From assembly GCF_042683045.1 (NCBI RefSeq), contig NZ_JBHUIT010000034.1, positions 186,001-250,000 of the forward strand: a DNA stretch of 64,000 bases, given 5' to 3'. Each line of letters opens with the position of its first letter. Position 1 is the first letter of the stretch. The notes below the pieces were generated by a model. It did no database searches. It had not been told where the DNA came from and was given only the letters and a program-made list of their open reading frames with translations. This DNA is from Luteolibacter algae. GTDB lineage: Bacteria; Verrucomicrobiota; Verrucomicrobiia; Verrucomicrobiales; Akkermansiaceae. A program made the translations under genes and the position numbers. Below are positions 1 through 9,594 of the stretch, piece by piece.

Positions 1-1
1 G

Positions 2-892
2 GCGGATACGAGCAATCGCTCCAATACCGGCTGGTTGGGTAGATATTTCGATAATGCCTGCAAGGGTCTGGACCCAACGGTGGGAATCAGTTTTAATAAA
101 TCGACTCCCGAGAGCTTTGGCGCGATGAAAAATCCGGGCGTGAGTTTGAGCTCTCCAGAGCTTTATCGCTGGATTCACAGTGGGGGCGATCTTGCCCGCG
201 CGGAGGAATTCTTTGCAGAGCTGAATCAGCCTTCCGGCGATGACCTCGCAAATGATGGCGGCTCCATCGACATGCCGGCTGGAGGCAAGGTCGGCGGCGT
301 GGTAGGAGAATCGAACCTGCAGTTTCTGGAACGTGTCGCGCTGGATGCCCGGCTGAGCTCCAAGAAAATCCTGGAGGTCGCCTCAAGACATAAAACATCC
401 GTTAAATATGAGGGAACCTCGATCGCGAGAAACCTGAATCTTGTTTCGCGGATGATTGCCGGGGGGATGGCTACCAGGGTCTACTACGTCAGCCATGGTG
501 GATTTGACACGCATACCGGTCAGGTGAATTCGCACGACCGATTGCTAGGACAGCTGGATTCTGCCTTGAAATCCTTTTTCGAAGACCTTCGCGAGCAAGG
601 GAACGACAAGCGTGTCGTGCTGATGACTTTCTCTGAATTCGGGCGGAGGGTAGCTGAGAATGACAGTGGCGGCACGGACCACGGCAAGGCATCCTGCATG
701 TTCGTGGCCGGAGGCGGAGTGAAAGGAGGACTTTATGGAAAATACCCGAGTCTGAGCGAACTCTCCCAAGGCGATCTCGAGCACTCTGTCGATTTCCGGA
801 GTGTTTATGCGGATATTCTCGGGAGCTGGTTGAGGGCTCCTGGTATCCGGGAAATTCTCGGAGGCGACTATAATGGCATCGGTTTGCTCTGA
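2..892 (+). CDS. DUF1501 family protein, 5' end outside the window
   Basis: The frame is open to the left edge, so this is the C-terminal part (about 296 residues) of a longer protein. It shows the DUF1501 hallmark near residues 160-170, a GGFDTHTGQ stretch, followed by FSEFGRR and the conserved GTDHG, then a glycine-rich VAGGGVKGG turn. The family is secreted, usually by Tat, and is abundant in Planctomycetota and Verrucomicrobiota, where its genes often pair with DUF1800 or DUF1553 genes; any partner would lie left of the window. Its biochemical activity is not established; the fold resembles alkaline phosphatase/sulfatase-like enzymes. The ABC transporter genes follow 63 nt downstream, and co-transcription is possible but unproven. 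Confidence 0.85.
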   Translation, partial: ADTSNRSNTGWLGRYFDNACKGLDPTVGISFNKSTPESFGAMKNPGVSLSSPELYRWIHSGGDLARAEEFFAELNQPSGDDLANDGGSIDMPAGGKVGGVVGESNLQFLERVALDARLSSKKILEVASRHKTSVKYEGTSIARNLNLVSRMIAGGMATRVYYVSHGGFDTHTGQVNSHDRLLGQLDSALKSFFEDLREQGNDKRVVLMTFSEFGRRVAENDSGGTDHGKASCMFVAGGGVKGGLYGKYPSLSELSQGDLEHSVDFRSVYADILGSWLRAPGIREILGGDYNGIGLL

Positions 893-955
893 TAAGAGAC
901 GGGCATCGTGCTTGCATTGAAAGCACGCGGATATGAGTATCCGGACCGTTGTCCT

Positions 956-2026
956 ATGGAAGCGATTCGTGTCGAGAAGGTGAGCAAAGTATTTGATGGC
1001 GCGGTAGTCGCTCTCAATGGCTTGAATCTGGAAATAAAAGCCGGTGAGCTTTTTTTTCTGCTCGGGGCGTCAGGGTGTGGAAAGACCACGTTGCTGCGTT
1101 GTATCGCAGGGCTGGAAACTCCCTCCGATGGCAGGATCTTCTTCGGTGAACTTGATGTGACGAAGCTCGCGCCGCACAAACGGGAAGCGGCGATGGTTTT
1201 CCAAAGCTATGCTCTATGGCCTCATCTATCGGTCAGCAGGAATATCTCATTTGGTTTGGAAGAAAGGAAAATCCCAAAAGCCGAAATCAAGGAACGTGTC
1301 GCGGAGGCTCTGAAAATGGTCCGGCTTGAGGGGTATGGTGAGCGCTCGATCGATCAGCTCTCGGGTGGGCAACAGCAGCGTGTGAGCCTGGCACGGGCGC
1401 TTGTGGTGAAGCCGAGATGTCTTTTGCTCGATGAGCCGCTGTCGAATCTGGACGCGCAGTTAAGGATAGAGATGCGTCGCGAGATCCGGAGCATTGTGAA
1501 GGATAATGGGCTCACAGCCATCTACGTCACCCACGATCAGGAAGAAGCCTTGGCGATGGCCGACAGGATGGCGGTTCTGGCAAAAGGCAGAATTGCACAG
1601 ATCGGCACGCCGGAGGAAATCTATCGCCAGCCAGCCTATTCCCACGTTGCAAGCTTCATCGGTGAAACAAATCTTGCCGATGGTGATGTGATGGAGATGC
1701 ATGAGGATTTTTGTTTTGTGAAGATCAATGGCACCGCGCTTGTAGGCCGGGTGACGGATAAAAATTGGCGTGGTCAACCGGGCGAAAAAGCCACTGTCTC
1801 CATCCGTCCGGAGGTATGGAGGCTTCACAAGGAAAGCGGCGAAAACGAGATTGCTGGAAAAGTTGTGGAGCGCAGCTATCTCGGCCAGCGCATCGAATAT
1901 TTTGTCGATACGGTCATCGGGCGCCAGCAGGTGGTGGAGATGAATCCCTACGTCCTGCACTCTGTGGGCGATCACGTGACGCTCCATGCAAGGCATGGAG
2001 ATATCGTGATTTTTCCCAAGTCCTAA
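956..2026 (+). CDS. ABC transporter ATP-binding protein, FbpC/PotA-like
   Basis: Cytoplasmic ATPase of an importer, 356 residues from the ATG chosen. Visible motifs are Walker A (GASGCGKTT, about residue 37), the Q-loop (FQSYALWPH), the ABC signature LSGGQQQR, Walker B LLLDEPLSNLD and the switch histidine in YVTHDQEEA. The C-terminal third looks like a TOBE domain, as in FbpC, PotA and MalK. A GTG 48 nt upstream (908) would give a longer N-terminus, but the family begins with the MEAIRVEKVSK-type strand, so 956 is preferred. It is followed at 24 nt by the binding-protein gene and then the permease, so all three should be one operon. An iron(III) or polyamine substrate is inferred from the family only. 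Confidence 0.9.
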   Translation: MEAIRVEKVSKVFDGAVVALNGLNLEIKAGELFFLLGASGCGKTTLLRCIAGLETPSDGRIFFGELDVTKLAPHKREAAMVFQSYALWPHLSVSRNISFGLEERKIPKAEIKERVAEALKMVRLEGYGERSIDQLSGGQQQRVSLARALVVKPRCLLLDEPLSNLDAQLRIEMRREIRSIVKDNGLTAIYVTHDQEEALAMADRMAVLAKGRIAQIGTPEEIYRQPAYSHVASFIGETNLADGDVMEMHEDFCFVKINGTALVGRVTDKNWRGQPGEKATVSIRPEVWRLHKESGENEIAGKVVERSYLGQRIEYFVDTVIGRQQVVEMNPYVLHSVGDHVTLHARHGDIVIFPKS

Positions 2027-2049
2027 CCCAAAAAACAGGCGCTTCGGAT

Positions 2050-3522
2050 ATGAAAGCTCGACTCATAATCATCATTGCGCTTCTTGGAGCTATTATCGGA
2101 CTACCACTGCTTCTCAAACGTGAGAGCGAGACTGCATCGCCGGCCACTGCGGATGACAGGCTGGTGATTATTTCGCCCCACAATGAATCGATTAGAAGAG
2201 AATTTGGCGAGGCTTTTGCCGCATACTGGAAAAGGGAGAAAGATAGAAGTATTTACGTTGATTGGCGGACTCCCGGCGGCACTTCTGAGATCCGCATGGT
2301 CCTGGACGCAGGATTTAAAGCCGCAGAAGAAACCGGCCGGCAAGGAATAGGCGTGGATCTGTTTTTTGGCGGAGGTGAGCCGGATTTCAGCGGCCAGGCA
2401 AAACTGGGGCGCTTTGTGCCGCTGGATATCTTTGGTCGAAAGCCGGAATTGTTCGGCGATGGGAAACCTGTTCCGGAAGTATTCAGCGGTGAGAGGTTTT
2501 ATGCGGAGGATAAAGTCTGGGTGGGAACCTGTATCTCTCAGTTTGGGATTTGCTACAATCCGGATTTCATAAAGCGTCTGGGGATTTCCGCTCCCGGGAG
2601 GTGGCAGGATCTTGGAGACAAGGGATATGCTGGAACTTTAGCCCTTGCGGATCCGTCAAAGAGTGGATCGGTTGCCAGAACTTTCGAGCTCATCGTCCAG
2701 GGAGAAATGCAAGCCGCCCGGTCCAGGGGGGATAGCCTCGAAAAAGGATGGGACGAAGGCCTGCAGCTCATCCAGAGAATGGCTGCCAACGCACGATATT
2801 TTACAGATAGCGCTTCGAAGATCCCGCAAGATGTCGGCCAGGGTAATGCGGCGGCTGGGATGAGTATCGATTTCTATGGTCGCAGCTACGCTTCCGAGCT
2901 GAGCACTCGCGAGGGTAGGCCACGTGTGGTATGGATTGCACCAAAGGGCGGGACTACGATGAGTGCGGATCCGATCGCTGTCCTGAAGGGAGCTCCGCAT
3001 CCTATCATTGCCCAGGAATTCGTCGGTTTCTGTATGTCGGAAGAAGCTCAGAAACTCTGGTTTTTGCTTCCCGGAAGCGATGGTGGTCCTGTCAGGAGGG
3101 CATTGCACCGTTCTCCAATCCGGCGCGACGTTTACGACGATCAGACCATGCCGCTGACAACCATGCCGGACGTGAGGCCTTACGAAGGCGATGCGAATTT
3201 CATCTATGAAAAAGAGCTTACAGGCAAAGTGTTCAATACACTGCGCCAGCTGGTAAAAGTGATGTGTATCGACTCACATGAGGAAATGAAAAGTGCATGG
3301 CAGGCAATGATTGCTGCGGGTATGCCGGATGAGGCTATGGCTGTATTCCAGGATGTTTCGAACGTATCCTACCGGATTGCAGGGCAGGGGGATCCCGGCT
3401 TGGACAGCAGAGATCCAATGATCCAGGCCGCGCGGATGCATGAACTTGGAGAGATGTTCCGGGCGAATTATCAGCAGGCGGAGAAGATCGCTGAGTCCGT
3501 AACTAAACGACCGTTGAAATGA
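2050..3522 (+). CDS. ABC transporter substrate-binding protein, FbpA-like, membrane-anchored
   Basis: Extracellular solute-binding protein of about 490 residues, clearly longer than the usual 330-350 of FbpA. The N-terminus is a hydrophobic segment (residues 4-21) with no lipobox cysteine, so it may stay anchored by an uncleaved helix. The core has family features such as VISPHNESIRREF near the start, then GICYNPDF and LALADPSKSGS. The extra length is a helical C-terminal region (about residues 390-490) containing FRANYQQAEKI. The stop overlaps the permease start by 4 nt (ATGA). Ligand residues cannot be assigned from sequence alone; iron(III), a chelate or a polyamine are all possible. Confidence 0.85.
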   Translation: MKARLIIIIALLGAIIGLPLLLKRESETASPATADDRLVIISPHNESIRREFGEAFAAYWKREKDRSIYVDWRTPGGTSEIRMVLDAGFKAAEETGRQGIGVDLFFGGGEPDFSGQAKLGRFVPLDIFGRKPELFGDGKPVPEVFSGERFYAEDKVWVGTCISQFGICYNPDFIKRLGISAPGRWQDLGDKGYAGTLALADPSKSGSVARTFELIVQGEMQAARSRGDSLEKGWDEGLQLIQRMAANARYFTDSASKIPQDVGQGNAAAGMSIDFYGRSYASELSTREGRPRVVWIAPKGGTTMSADPIAVLKGAPHPIIAQEFVGFCMSEEAQKLWFLLPGSDGGPVRRALHRSPIRRDVYDDQTMPLTTMPDVRPYEGDANFIYEKELTGKVFNTLRQLVKVMCIDSHEEMKSAWQAMIAAGMPDEAMAVFQDVSNVSYRIAGQGDPGLDSRDPMIQAARMHELGEMFRANYQQAEKIAESVTKRPLK

Positions 3523-5228
3523 TGAACCGGAATCTGGCATGGACGATCGCTCTGGCGGGTATGGCACTATTTGCTGTGTTTTTTTTCTACCCGGCCGGGA
3601 TGGTGATGAGACAGGCATTTGAGATGGCCGACGATGACGGAAAAACGGTCTGGACCTGGAAGGTGCTAGGTCAGATCTTTTCGAACCCGATCTACCGGCA
3701 GGGTCTTGTAAACGCATTGTGTATGGGATTTGCCAGCACTGCTTCCACGCTCATAATCGCTTTTCCTTTGGCGCTGATCGGCCACCGATATGACTTTTTC
3801 GGGAAACGATTCCTCTCTGTGCTGATACTTGCTCCGATGATTTTACCCCCATTTGTTGGGGCTGTCGGAATCAAGCAAATGTTGGGAGTGAATGGGGCCC
3901 TGAATGCGCTGCTGATTCGGTCGGGCGCGATGGATCCCATGTCCCCATTCGACTGGCTGGCTGAGTGGCGGTTCGGCGGAATGGCTTTGATGAATGCGCT
4001 GCATCTTTATCCTATTTTATACCTCAACATCAGTGCGGCGTTATCGAATCTCGATCCAGCAATGGAGCAGGCTGCGGAGAATCTCGGCTGCCCACCTTGG
4101 AAGCGTTTTCTAAGAATCACCCTTCCGTTGGCGATGCCAGGGGTTTTCGCTGGCACATCTCTTGTCTTTATTTGGTCCTTCACAGAGCTCGGCGTGCCGT
4201 TGGTCTTCGATTTCGCACGAATCACGCCCGTGCAAATTTTTGATGGGATCAAAGGGTTGGAAAATAATCCGGTGCCCTACGCGTTGGCGGCCGTTCTGCT
4301 TGTAATTGCAGTGATGGTTTTTGCGATTGCAAAGGTGGTGCTTGGAAAATCCGCTTTGGGTGCGGCTCCACGCCCAAAAGGCAGGAACAGCACTCATAAG
4401 CTCTCCGCCGTCAAAAGCTCCATCTGTGCCGGCATTTTCTTGGGAATATTCGTGATCGCTTTCATTCCGCATGCCGGAGTGATTTTGCTCTCACTGGCGG
4501 AAAGATGGTATGGAACAATTATCCCCGGCGAGCTGACGCTTCGGCATTATATCGAAGCGCTGGGTAGTGGACTCGTCGTCCCTTCGATACAGAATAGTCT
4601 GATGTATGCGGGCACGGCGACTTTACTAGCAGTCGTTGTTGGTGTGGCAATGGCTTGGGTAATTGTTCGTTCCGATCTGAAAATTCGGGGATGGCTGGAT
4701 GCGATGGTCATGCTTCCGTTGGCTGTGCCGGGATTGGTAATGGCCTTCGGCTACCTGGCTCTTTCACAACAGGGCAAGCCGTTCCATCTGCTGATCGGAG
4801 CCGGAGAGAGCCCATTCCTGCTATTGGTCGTGGCTTATGGAATACGGCGCTTGCCGTATGTGGTCCGTTCGGCGGTAGCAGGGCTTCAACAGAGCAATCC
4901 TGCCCTGGAGGAGGCTGCTCGCTCACTTGGGGCATCGCCTTTGCGGATGTTGCAACGGGTGGCTGTTCCCCTTATCGCAGCAAATCTTGCCGCAGGTGCA
5001 ATTTTGGGTTTTGCGTTCTCTATGCTGGAAGTCAGCGATAGCCTGATTTTAGCGCAGCAGACCCAACATTATCCGATCACAAAGGCCATCTATACCTTGC
5101 TCAGCACCCTTGGAAATGGAACGGAGTTGGCCGCCGCGCTTGGGGTTTGGTCCATGGTCTTTCTTTTCGTGGCAATCATGGGAGCCGCAGTGCTGGGAGG
5201 AAAACGTGGAAGCTTGTTCAAGCTTTGA
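3519..5228 (+). CDS. ABC transporter permease, FbpB-like fused double permease
   Basis: Inner-membrane permease of 569 residues in which two copies of the binding-protein-dependent transport domain are fused, as in FbpB/SfuB. Each half carries an EAA loop: EQAAENLGCPPWKRF in the first and EEAARSLGASPLRML in the second, which contact the ATPase. About 12 hydrophobic segments are visible. Start ATG 3519 overlaps the stop of the binding-protein gene; a second ATG follows immediately and either could be used. It closes the ATPase, binding protein, permease operon. The gene converges on metF, with 158 nt between. Confidence 0.92.
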   Translation: MMNRNLAWTIALAGMALFAVFFFYPAGMVMRQAFEMADDDGKTVWTWKVLGQIFSNPIYRQGLVNALCMGFASTASTLIIAFPLALIGHRYDFFGKRFLSVLILAPMILPPFVGAVGIKQMLGVNGALNALLIRSGAMDPMSPFDWLAEWRFGGMALMNALHLYPILYLNISAALSNLDPAMEQAAENLGCPPWKRFLRITLPLAMPGVFAGTSLVFIWSFTELGVPLVFDFARITPVQIFDGIKGLENNPVPYALAAVLLVIAVMVFAIAKVVLGKSALGAAPRPKGRNSTHKLSAVKSSICAGIFLGIFVIAFIPHAGVILLSLAERWYGTIIPGELTLRHYIEALGSGLVVPSIQNSLMYAGTATLLAVVVGVAMAWVIVRSDLKIRGWLDAMVMLPLAVPGLVMAFGYLALSQQGKPFHLLIGAGESPFLLLVVAYGIRRLPYVVRSAVAGLQQSNPALEEAARSLGASPLRMLQRVAVPLIAANLAAGAILGFAFSMLEVSDSLILAQQTQHYPITKAIYTLLSTLGNGTELAAALGVWSMVFLFVAIMGAAVLGGKRGSLFKL

Positions 5229-5386
5229 ACCTGCCGAGCTGTTCAAGGGGAAAGGAAAAGCGGCCCGACCGACCTTCCTCCAGGAAAAACCCATAACCTG
5301 AAGGCGTCTCGCTCGGACCGCTCGTCTTTCGACATGGATTAATAAGCAATCCGGAGACTATTTCTTTCACATTTTGGAAAAATATT

Positions 5387-6283
5387 TCAGAGCCCCAGCG
5401 AGGAATAGATCTGTCTGGTGGCGTGGGATTTATTCAAGGTGTAGAAATGGATACCAGCGACTTTGTTATCCAGTAATTCTGCGCATTGCTGTGCGGCATA
5501 GTGGATGCCGGCGCGTTCGACAGCCTCCGGGCCGCTGGCATCCGCCCGATTGAGCGCTTTAATCAGTTTTGCGGGATAACGGGCGCCAGCTGCCAGTTCC
5601 GCCATCCTCTTCATACTTGAGAGCGTCGTCACGGGCATGATGCCGGCAATGATCGGAACGTTGATTCCCGCAAGTTCACAGCGTTCCCGGTAATCGAAGA
5701 AATCATGGTTGTCGAAAAATAGCTGGGTGCAGATGTAATCCGCTCCGGCATCGACTTTTGCCTTCATGTTGTCCAGTTCCTCCACCCGGTTCTGGGTCGC
5801 GGGATGACCCTCTGGAAAGCCTGCGACGCCGATGCCGAAGCCGCGTGGATCCAGATGACGGCCGGATTCGTTAAAGGTTCTGATATGGCTTACGAGATCT
5901 GCCGCGAACCGGAAATCGCCCTGTGACCAATCGTAATCCGGTTGATTTTTCGGAGGATCGCCTCGGAGCGCGAGGATGTTGGCGACTCCGGCTTCCGCAT
6001 AGCGGGTAAGAATCGAATCAATCTCTTCCCGGCTGTGCCCGACACAGGTGAGATGCGGCACCGGCGGGATGCTCGTGGTCTGTTTTATGCGGAGAACCAG
6101 ATCATGGGTCAGCTCTCTGGTGCCGCCACCCGCTCCATATGTGACGGACACAAAAGAGGGGGAAAGCGTTTCCAGATCACGGATGGTTTCATAAAGCTCT
6201 TCCCATGCAGAGCTGGAACGGGGCGGGAAAAACTCGAAGGACAACGATGGCTTCGGGTTGGAGAGAATGTCGCTGATGTGCAT
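5387..6283 (-). CDS. metF: Methylenetetrahydrofolate reductase
   Basis: Reduces 5,10-methylenetetrahydrofolate to 5-methyltetrahydrofolate for methionine synthesis. The 298-residue length matches bacterial MetF. Recognisable elements are SFEFFPPRS near the N-terminus (the conserved Glu region), VTYGAGGGTRELT, LALRGDPP, the FGIGVAGFPEGHP segment and ADYICTQLFFD. It is monocistronic as far as can be seen, divergent from the EF-hand gene with only 123 nt between. That spacer is too short for a SAM riboswitch on the metF side, and I see none. Confidence 0.96.
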   Translation of the reverse strand: MHISDILSNPKPSLSFEFFPPRSSSAWEELYETIRDLETLSPSFVSVTYGAGGGTRELTHDLVLRIKQTTSIPPVPHLTCVGHSREEIDSILTRYAEAGVANILALRGDPPKNQPDYDWSQGDFRFAADLVSHIRTFNESGRHLDPRGFGIGVAGFPEGHPATQNRVEELDNMKAKVDAGADYICTQLFFDNHDFFDYRERCELAGINVPIIAGIMPVTTLSSMKRMAELAAGARYPAKLIKALNRADASGPEAVERAGIHYAAQQCAELLDNKVAGIHFYTLNKSHATRQIYSSLGL

Positions 6284-6406
6284 GCGGGTAGAAAGGATTG
6301 GCCAGGGCAGTTGAAAATTGTATGAAACTTTGCCGTATTAGTGGTGTTGCTATAAACGCGGGCGGATATTTGCTCCTAATGTCCAAACTTTAAACTTTAA
6401 TTTTTA

Positions 6407-6967
6407 ATGAAAACCATACTTCTAATCGGAATCTGTGCTGGCGGGGTGGTTTCCCCATCGCACGCGCAGCCGGATGATCGGCCTGGCGATAAGGTTCACC
6501 ACCCGTCGATGGCGGAAGAGCATGGAAAAATGACACGCAGGAATAAGGGACATGAGCCGGATCGTCCGCCGTCACCTGATGGAATGTTCAAGCGTATGGA
6601 TGCCAATGCCGACGGAAATATATCCAGAGAGGAGTTTTTCGCTCATCCACGCCTGGAGCGGCTGCCGGAGGAAAAGCGCAACGTTTTGTTTGCACGATTG
6701 GATAAGGATTCCGATGGGGTTCTCAGCTTTCGTGAAATTGAAGAAATGCGCAATGAATCCGAGCGGCGCCACAGGGAAGAATTCCGCCAGCTGGATGTTG
6801 ATAAGAGTGGTGGATTAAGTTTCGAAGAATTCAGCAAAGGCGAATTTTTCAAAAAACTTCCGGATGGAAAGAAAAGACAGATTTTCAGACGTATGGATAC
6901 CAATAAGGACGGTCAGATTACCGAGGAGGATAGGCCCAAGGGCCCTCCACATAAGAAAAAGCACTGA
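6407..6967 (+). CDS. Secreted EF-hand protein
   Basis: 186 residues with a probable signal peptide (residues 1-20, ending SHA). Four EF-hand calcium loops start near residues 65 (DANADGNISREEF), 99 (DKDSDGVLSFREI), 130 (DVDKSGGLSFEEF) and 164 (DTNKDGQITEED). Each has Asp at loop positions 1, 3 and 5 and, in the first three, Glu at position 12. A charged, basic C-terminus ends in KKKH. Secreted multi-EF-hand proteins of this kind are common in Planctomycetota and Verrucomicrobiota; calcium binding is expected, the partner is unknown. The gene has no operon partner; the next feature is the assembly gap. Confidence 0.88.
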   Translation: MKTILLIGICAGGVVSPSHAQPDDRPGDKVHHPSMAEEHGKMTRRNKGHEPDRPPSPDGMFKRMDANADGNISREEFFAHPRLERLPEEKRNVLFARLDKDSDGVLSFREIEEMRNESERRHREEFRQLDVDKSGGLSFEEFSKGEFFKKLPDGKKRQIFRRMDTNKDGQITEEDRPKGPPHKKKH

Positions 6968-7010
6968 TCCGATTCAGATGATTTTCACAAGGCCGTGATG
7001 CGTAAGGAAC

Positions 7011-7061
7011 NNNNNNNNNNNNNNNNNNNNNNNNNNNNNNNNNNNNNNNNNNNNNNNNNNN
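7011..7061. other. Assembly gap (run of N)
   Basis: Fifty-one N bases separate the end of the EF-hand gene from the 3' side of secDF. The true length of the missing sequence is unknown, so a small gene or a terminator could be hidden here. Confidence 0.99.
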
Positions 7062-7082
7062 GCCCTTTTGAATTTTTCATTT

Positions 7083-7102
7083 TGCTCTCACAGGACAGAG
7101 CA
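7083..7102 (+). terminator. Possible terminator for the EF-hand gene, or shared with secDF
   Basis: TGCTCT and AGAGCA form a 6-bp stem with an 8-nt loop, followed on the + strand by ATTTTC. It lies between two convergent genes (the EF-hand gene and secDF). The stem is short and the T run modest, so the assignment is tentative. Confidence 0.35.
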
Positions 7103-7116
7103 TTTTCGTCCGCCGA

Positions 7117-9546
7117 TTACTCCGGGATCTCGCCCTTCATGGATTCCTGGGCGAGCGTTGTAGCGAGAACGTCCTTGCGGAGGTTGCCACCTTTACGCTC
7201 GGAGAGCCAAAGAACAATCGGGGAAGCAACAAATATCGAGGAGTAGGTTCCGACTACCAAACCTACCAGGATCGTCATCGAGAAATCACGCAGTGCCGCA
7301 CCACCGAAGATCGCAAGAATCAGGACGGTAAGGATAGTGGTGGAAGAGGTGAGCAAAGTTCTTGAGAGTGTCGTATTGATTGCCTCATTCATGATATCGC
7401 GGACATCGCCCGTGCGGATTAGCACGGTTTCACGAATCCGGTCGAAGACGATGATCGTGTCGTTGATGGAATAACCGGCGATCGTAAGAATCGCGGCAAC
7501 ATGGATCTGAGTAAGTTGCTCGCCGATGAGAACGACAATACCGATGGCGATGAGTATGTCGTGCAGCACAGCCACGATGGCACCCACCGCGAAAGATAGC
7601 TCGAAGCGGAGAACAATATAGGTGAAAATTCCGATCACTCCGACGCAGAGGGCTAAAACTGCTTCTTTCAAGAAACTGCCGCCAATGATTGCGGAGACCT
7701 GTTCCTTTGATGCTGCCTGCACGTAGCTTCCATCATCGGCTGTTTCTCCTAAAAACGGGATTTCTGCCCGGAGTGTTTCGACAATGCTTTCTGCGTCTTT
7801 GCTATCACCGCGGATAGTAAGGAGCGTGCCGCTTCCCGGAATCGTTTGTTCCTGTGGGAAAGCCTCGCGGGTGAGCCTGGCCTTCGAAAGAGCCGCATTC
7901 ACATCGTCCAACGGGATAACCTCATCACCAATCTGGAAAGTGATGACCGTGCCTCCTGTGAAATCGACGCCCAATGCTGCCTTCTGCTTCACCGCAAATG
8001 TCGCAAGAGAGATAACGATCAAAACCGACGAGACAACCGCGCAGGCCTTCGCTTTTCCAACGAAATCGAAGGTGGAGGATTTGATGAGGTTCAAAAACGA
8101 AAGGTTCCGCAAAACACCGGTGTCAATTCCCCAGCGGAAAAGGACACGGGTTCCCAGAATTGCCGAGAACATGGAAGCGACGAGACCAATCGTTAGTGTA
8201 AGTGCGAAGCCTTTTACGCTGCCGCTCGCCATCGCAATGAGGATAACGCACGAAATCAGAGTGGTCAGGTTGGCATCCAAAATGGAGGAGAATGCCTTTT
8301 CGTATGCGGAACCAATTGCGTTTTTGAGAGATTTTCCATTCTCCATTTCTTCCCGGAGGCGTTCATAGATCAGAACGTTGGCATCGACCGCCATACCGAT
8401 GGTAAGGATCAGGCCGGCAATACCCGGAAGGGAGAAGGTGAAACCGAACATGGCCATGACGCCGAAGAGAATTACCGCGTTAACTACCAACGCGATACAT
8501 GCAACAAGGCCCGCCGTGCGATAGTAAATGAGAATGAAAATCGCGGTGAGCAGAAGACCGGCAAGACCGGACGAAATGCCTTGCTTGACGAATGCGGAAC
8601 CGAGAGTCGGGGAGACGCTGCGTTCTTCTTCAACGATGAGCGGGTTTTCCAATGGGTTCATCAGGGCGTTCGCGAGTTTTTTCGTTTCGCCCGGTTCGTT
8701 AAGTCCGTTGATCACGAAATTTTTGCCCAGAGGAACACTTTGAACCACTGGAGCGCTGAGCACTTTTCCATCCAAAACGATAGCGATACGATCGATTCCC
8801 GGGCGCATTTTTGCTGTGAGTGCGATCATCTTGTCGGTGCCTTCACGATTCAGCGTGATATCCACCGCATCCTGGCGGGATGGGGAAGGATAGGCATTGG
8901 CGATATCCGAGCCACCCAGCGCCGCACGGCGGTTGAGGAGGATGGGGGTGGTGAATTCGTTGCCGTCTTCGTCTTCCTGGGTCAACTCGTATGCCCGGTA
9001 GCCAGGGACGATTTCATCTCCATCGAGGACTCTCTGAGCCAGGGATTTGCCATCCGGACTGGCTTCGCCATTGCGGGTGGAGACTTCACGGAGTTCCAGT
9101 TTTGCGACAGTCTCCAGGGTTTCACGGATCTGGGCGGATTCCTGTGGCTCCACACCCGGCATTTGAACCAGGATACCATCATCACCTTGGCGAGCAATCA
9201 GGGGCTCCGAAGTGCCCATGGAGTTCAAACGGCCTTCGATAACGCGGATCGCCTCTTCCACCTGATCTTCAGTGACTTTCATCAACTCCCCATTGGCATC
9301 TTCCTTAGGCTGGATACGGAGGGAGAAAGCAGAACCGCCGATAATGTCGATACCACCTTTCAGACGGTCTTTCGGAGGGAATATGGCAAACGCACAAAGA
9401 GCACAGATGCCGAGAAGCAATACCGTGCCGATATTGCGCTTGCGGCGCTCGATTTCCGTGGCGAAATACCAGAAAAACAGTATCAGGAGGGTGATGCCTG
9501 TCAGGAACAGGACTAATGGATCCTTGAAGAAAATGAGCGCTAACAT
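7117..9546 (-). CDS. secDF: Protein translocase subunit SecDF (fused)
   Basis: 809-residue inner-membrane protein in which SecD and SecF are fused; it uses the proton gradient to pull preproteins out of the SecYEG channel. The SecD part has an N-terminal membrane helix, a D-rich KGGIDIIGG segment and the periplasmic RLNSMGTSEPLI motif. The SecF part begins near residue 500 and carries the diagnostic GVDFTGG. About 12 membrane segments are present. It follows yajC (48 nt gap) and tgt in the same direction, the classical tgt-yajC-secDF order, so the three are probably co-transcribed. Confidence 0.96.
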   Translation of the reverse strand: MLALIFFKDPLVLFLTGITLLILFFWYFATEIERRKRNIGTVLLLGICALCAFAIFPPKDRLKGGIDIIGGSAFSLRIQPKEDANGELMKVTEDQVEEAIRVIEGRLNSMGTSEPLIARQGDDGILVQMPGVEPQESAQIRETLETVAKLELREVSTRNGEASPDGKSLAQRVLDGDEIVPGYRAYELTQEDEDGNEFTTPILLNRRAALGGSDIANAYPSPSRQDAVDITLNREGTDKMIALTAKMRPGIDRIAIVLDGKVLSAPVVQSVPLGKNFVINGLNEPGETKKLANALMNPLENPLIVEEERSVSPTLGSAFVKQGISSGLAGLLLTAIFILIYYRTAGLVACIALVVNAVILFGVMAMFGFTFSLPGIAGLILTIGMAVDANVLIYERLREEMENGKSLKNAIGSAYEKAFSSILDANLTTLISCVILIAMASGSVKGFALTLTIGLVASMFSAILGTRVLFRWGIDTGVLRNLSFLNLIKSSTFDFVGKAKACAVVSSVLIVISLATFAVKQKAALGVDFTGGTVITFQIGDEVIPLDDVNAALSKARLTREAFPQEQTIPGSGTLLTIRGDSKDAESIVETLRAEIPFLGETADDGSYVQAASKEQVSAIIGGSFLKEAVLALCVGVIGIFTYIVLRFELSFAVGAIVAVLHDILIAIGIVVLIGEQLTQIHVAAILTIAGYSINDTIIVFDRIRETVLIRTGDVRDIMNEAINTTLSRTLLTSSTTILTVLILAIFGGAALRDFSMTILVGLVVGTYSSIFVASPIVLWLSERKGGNLRKDVLATTLAQESMKGEIPE

Positions 9547-9594
9547 GGGTGGATTCAGTGGAAGTAAATAGCGGTAATCTGGAAAAGGGATCGC

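Noticed and set aside
5210..5225. AAGCTTG-TT-CAAGCTT hairpin at the end of the permease gene
   Set aside because: Stem overlaps the last codons, has a two-base loop and no T run, so it is unlikely to be a terminator.
6284..6406. SAM riboswitch upstream of metF
   Set aside because: The spacer is only 123 nt, shared with a divergent gene, and has no SAM-I-like stem set.
8581..9516. Long open frame on the + strand opposite secDF (over 300 codons)
   Set aside because: secDF on the other strand is unmistakable; the + strand frame gives a composition with no family resemblance and arises from codon bias.
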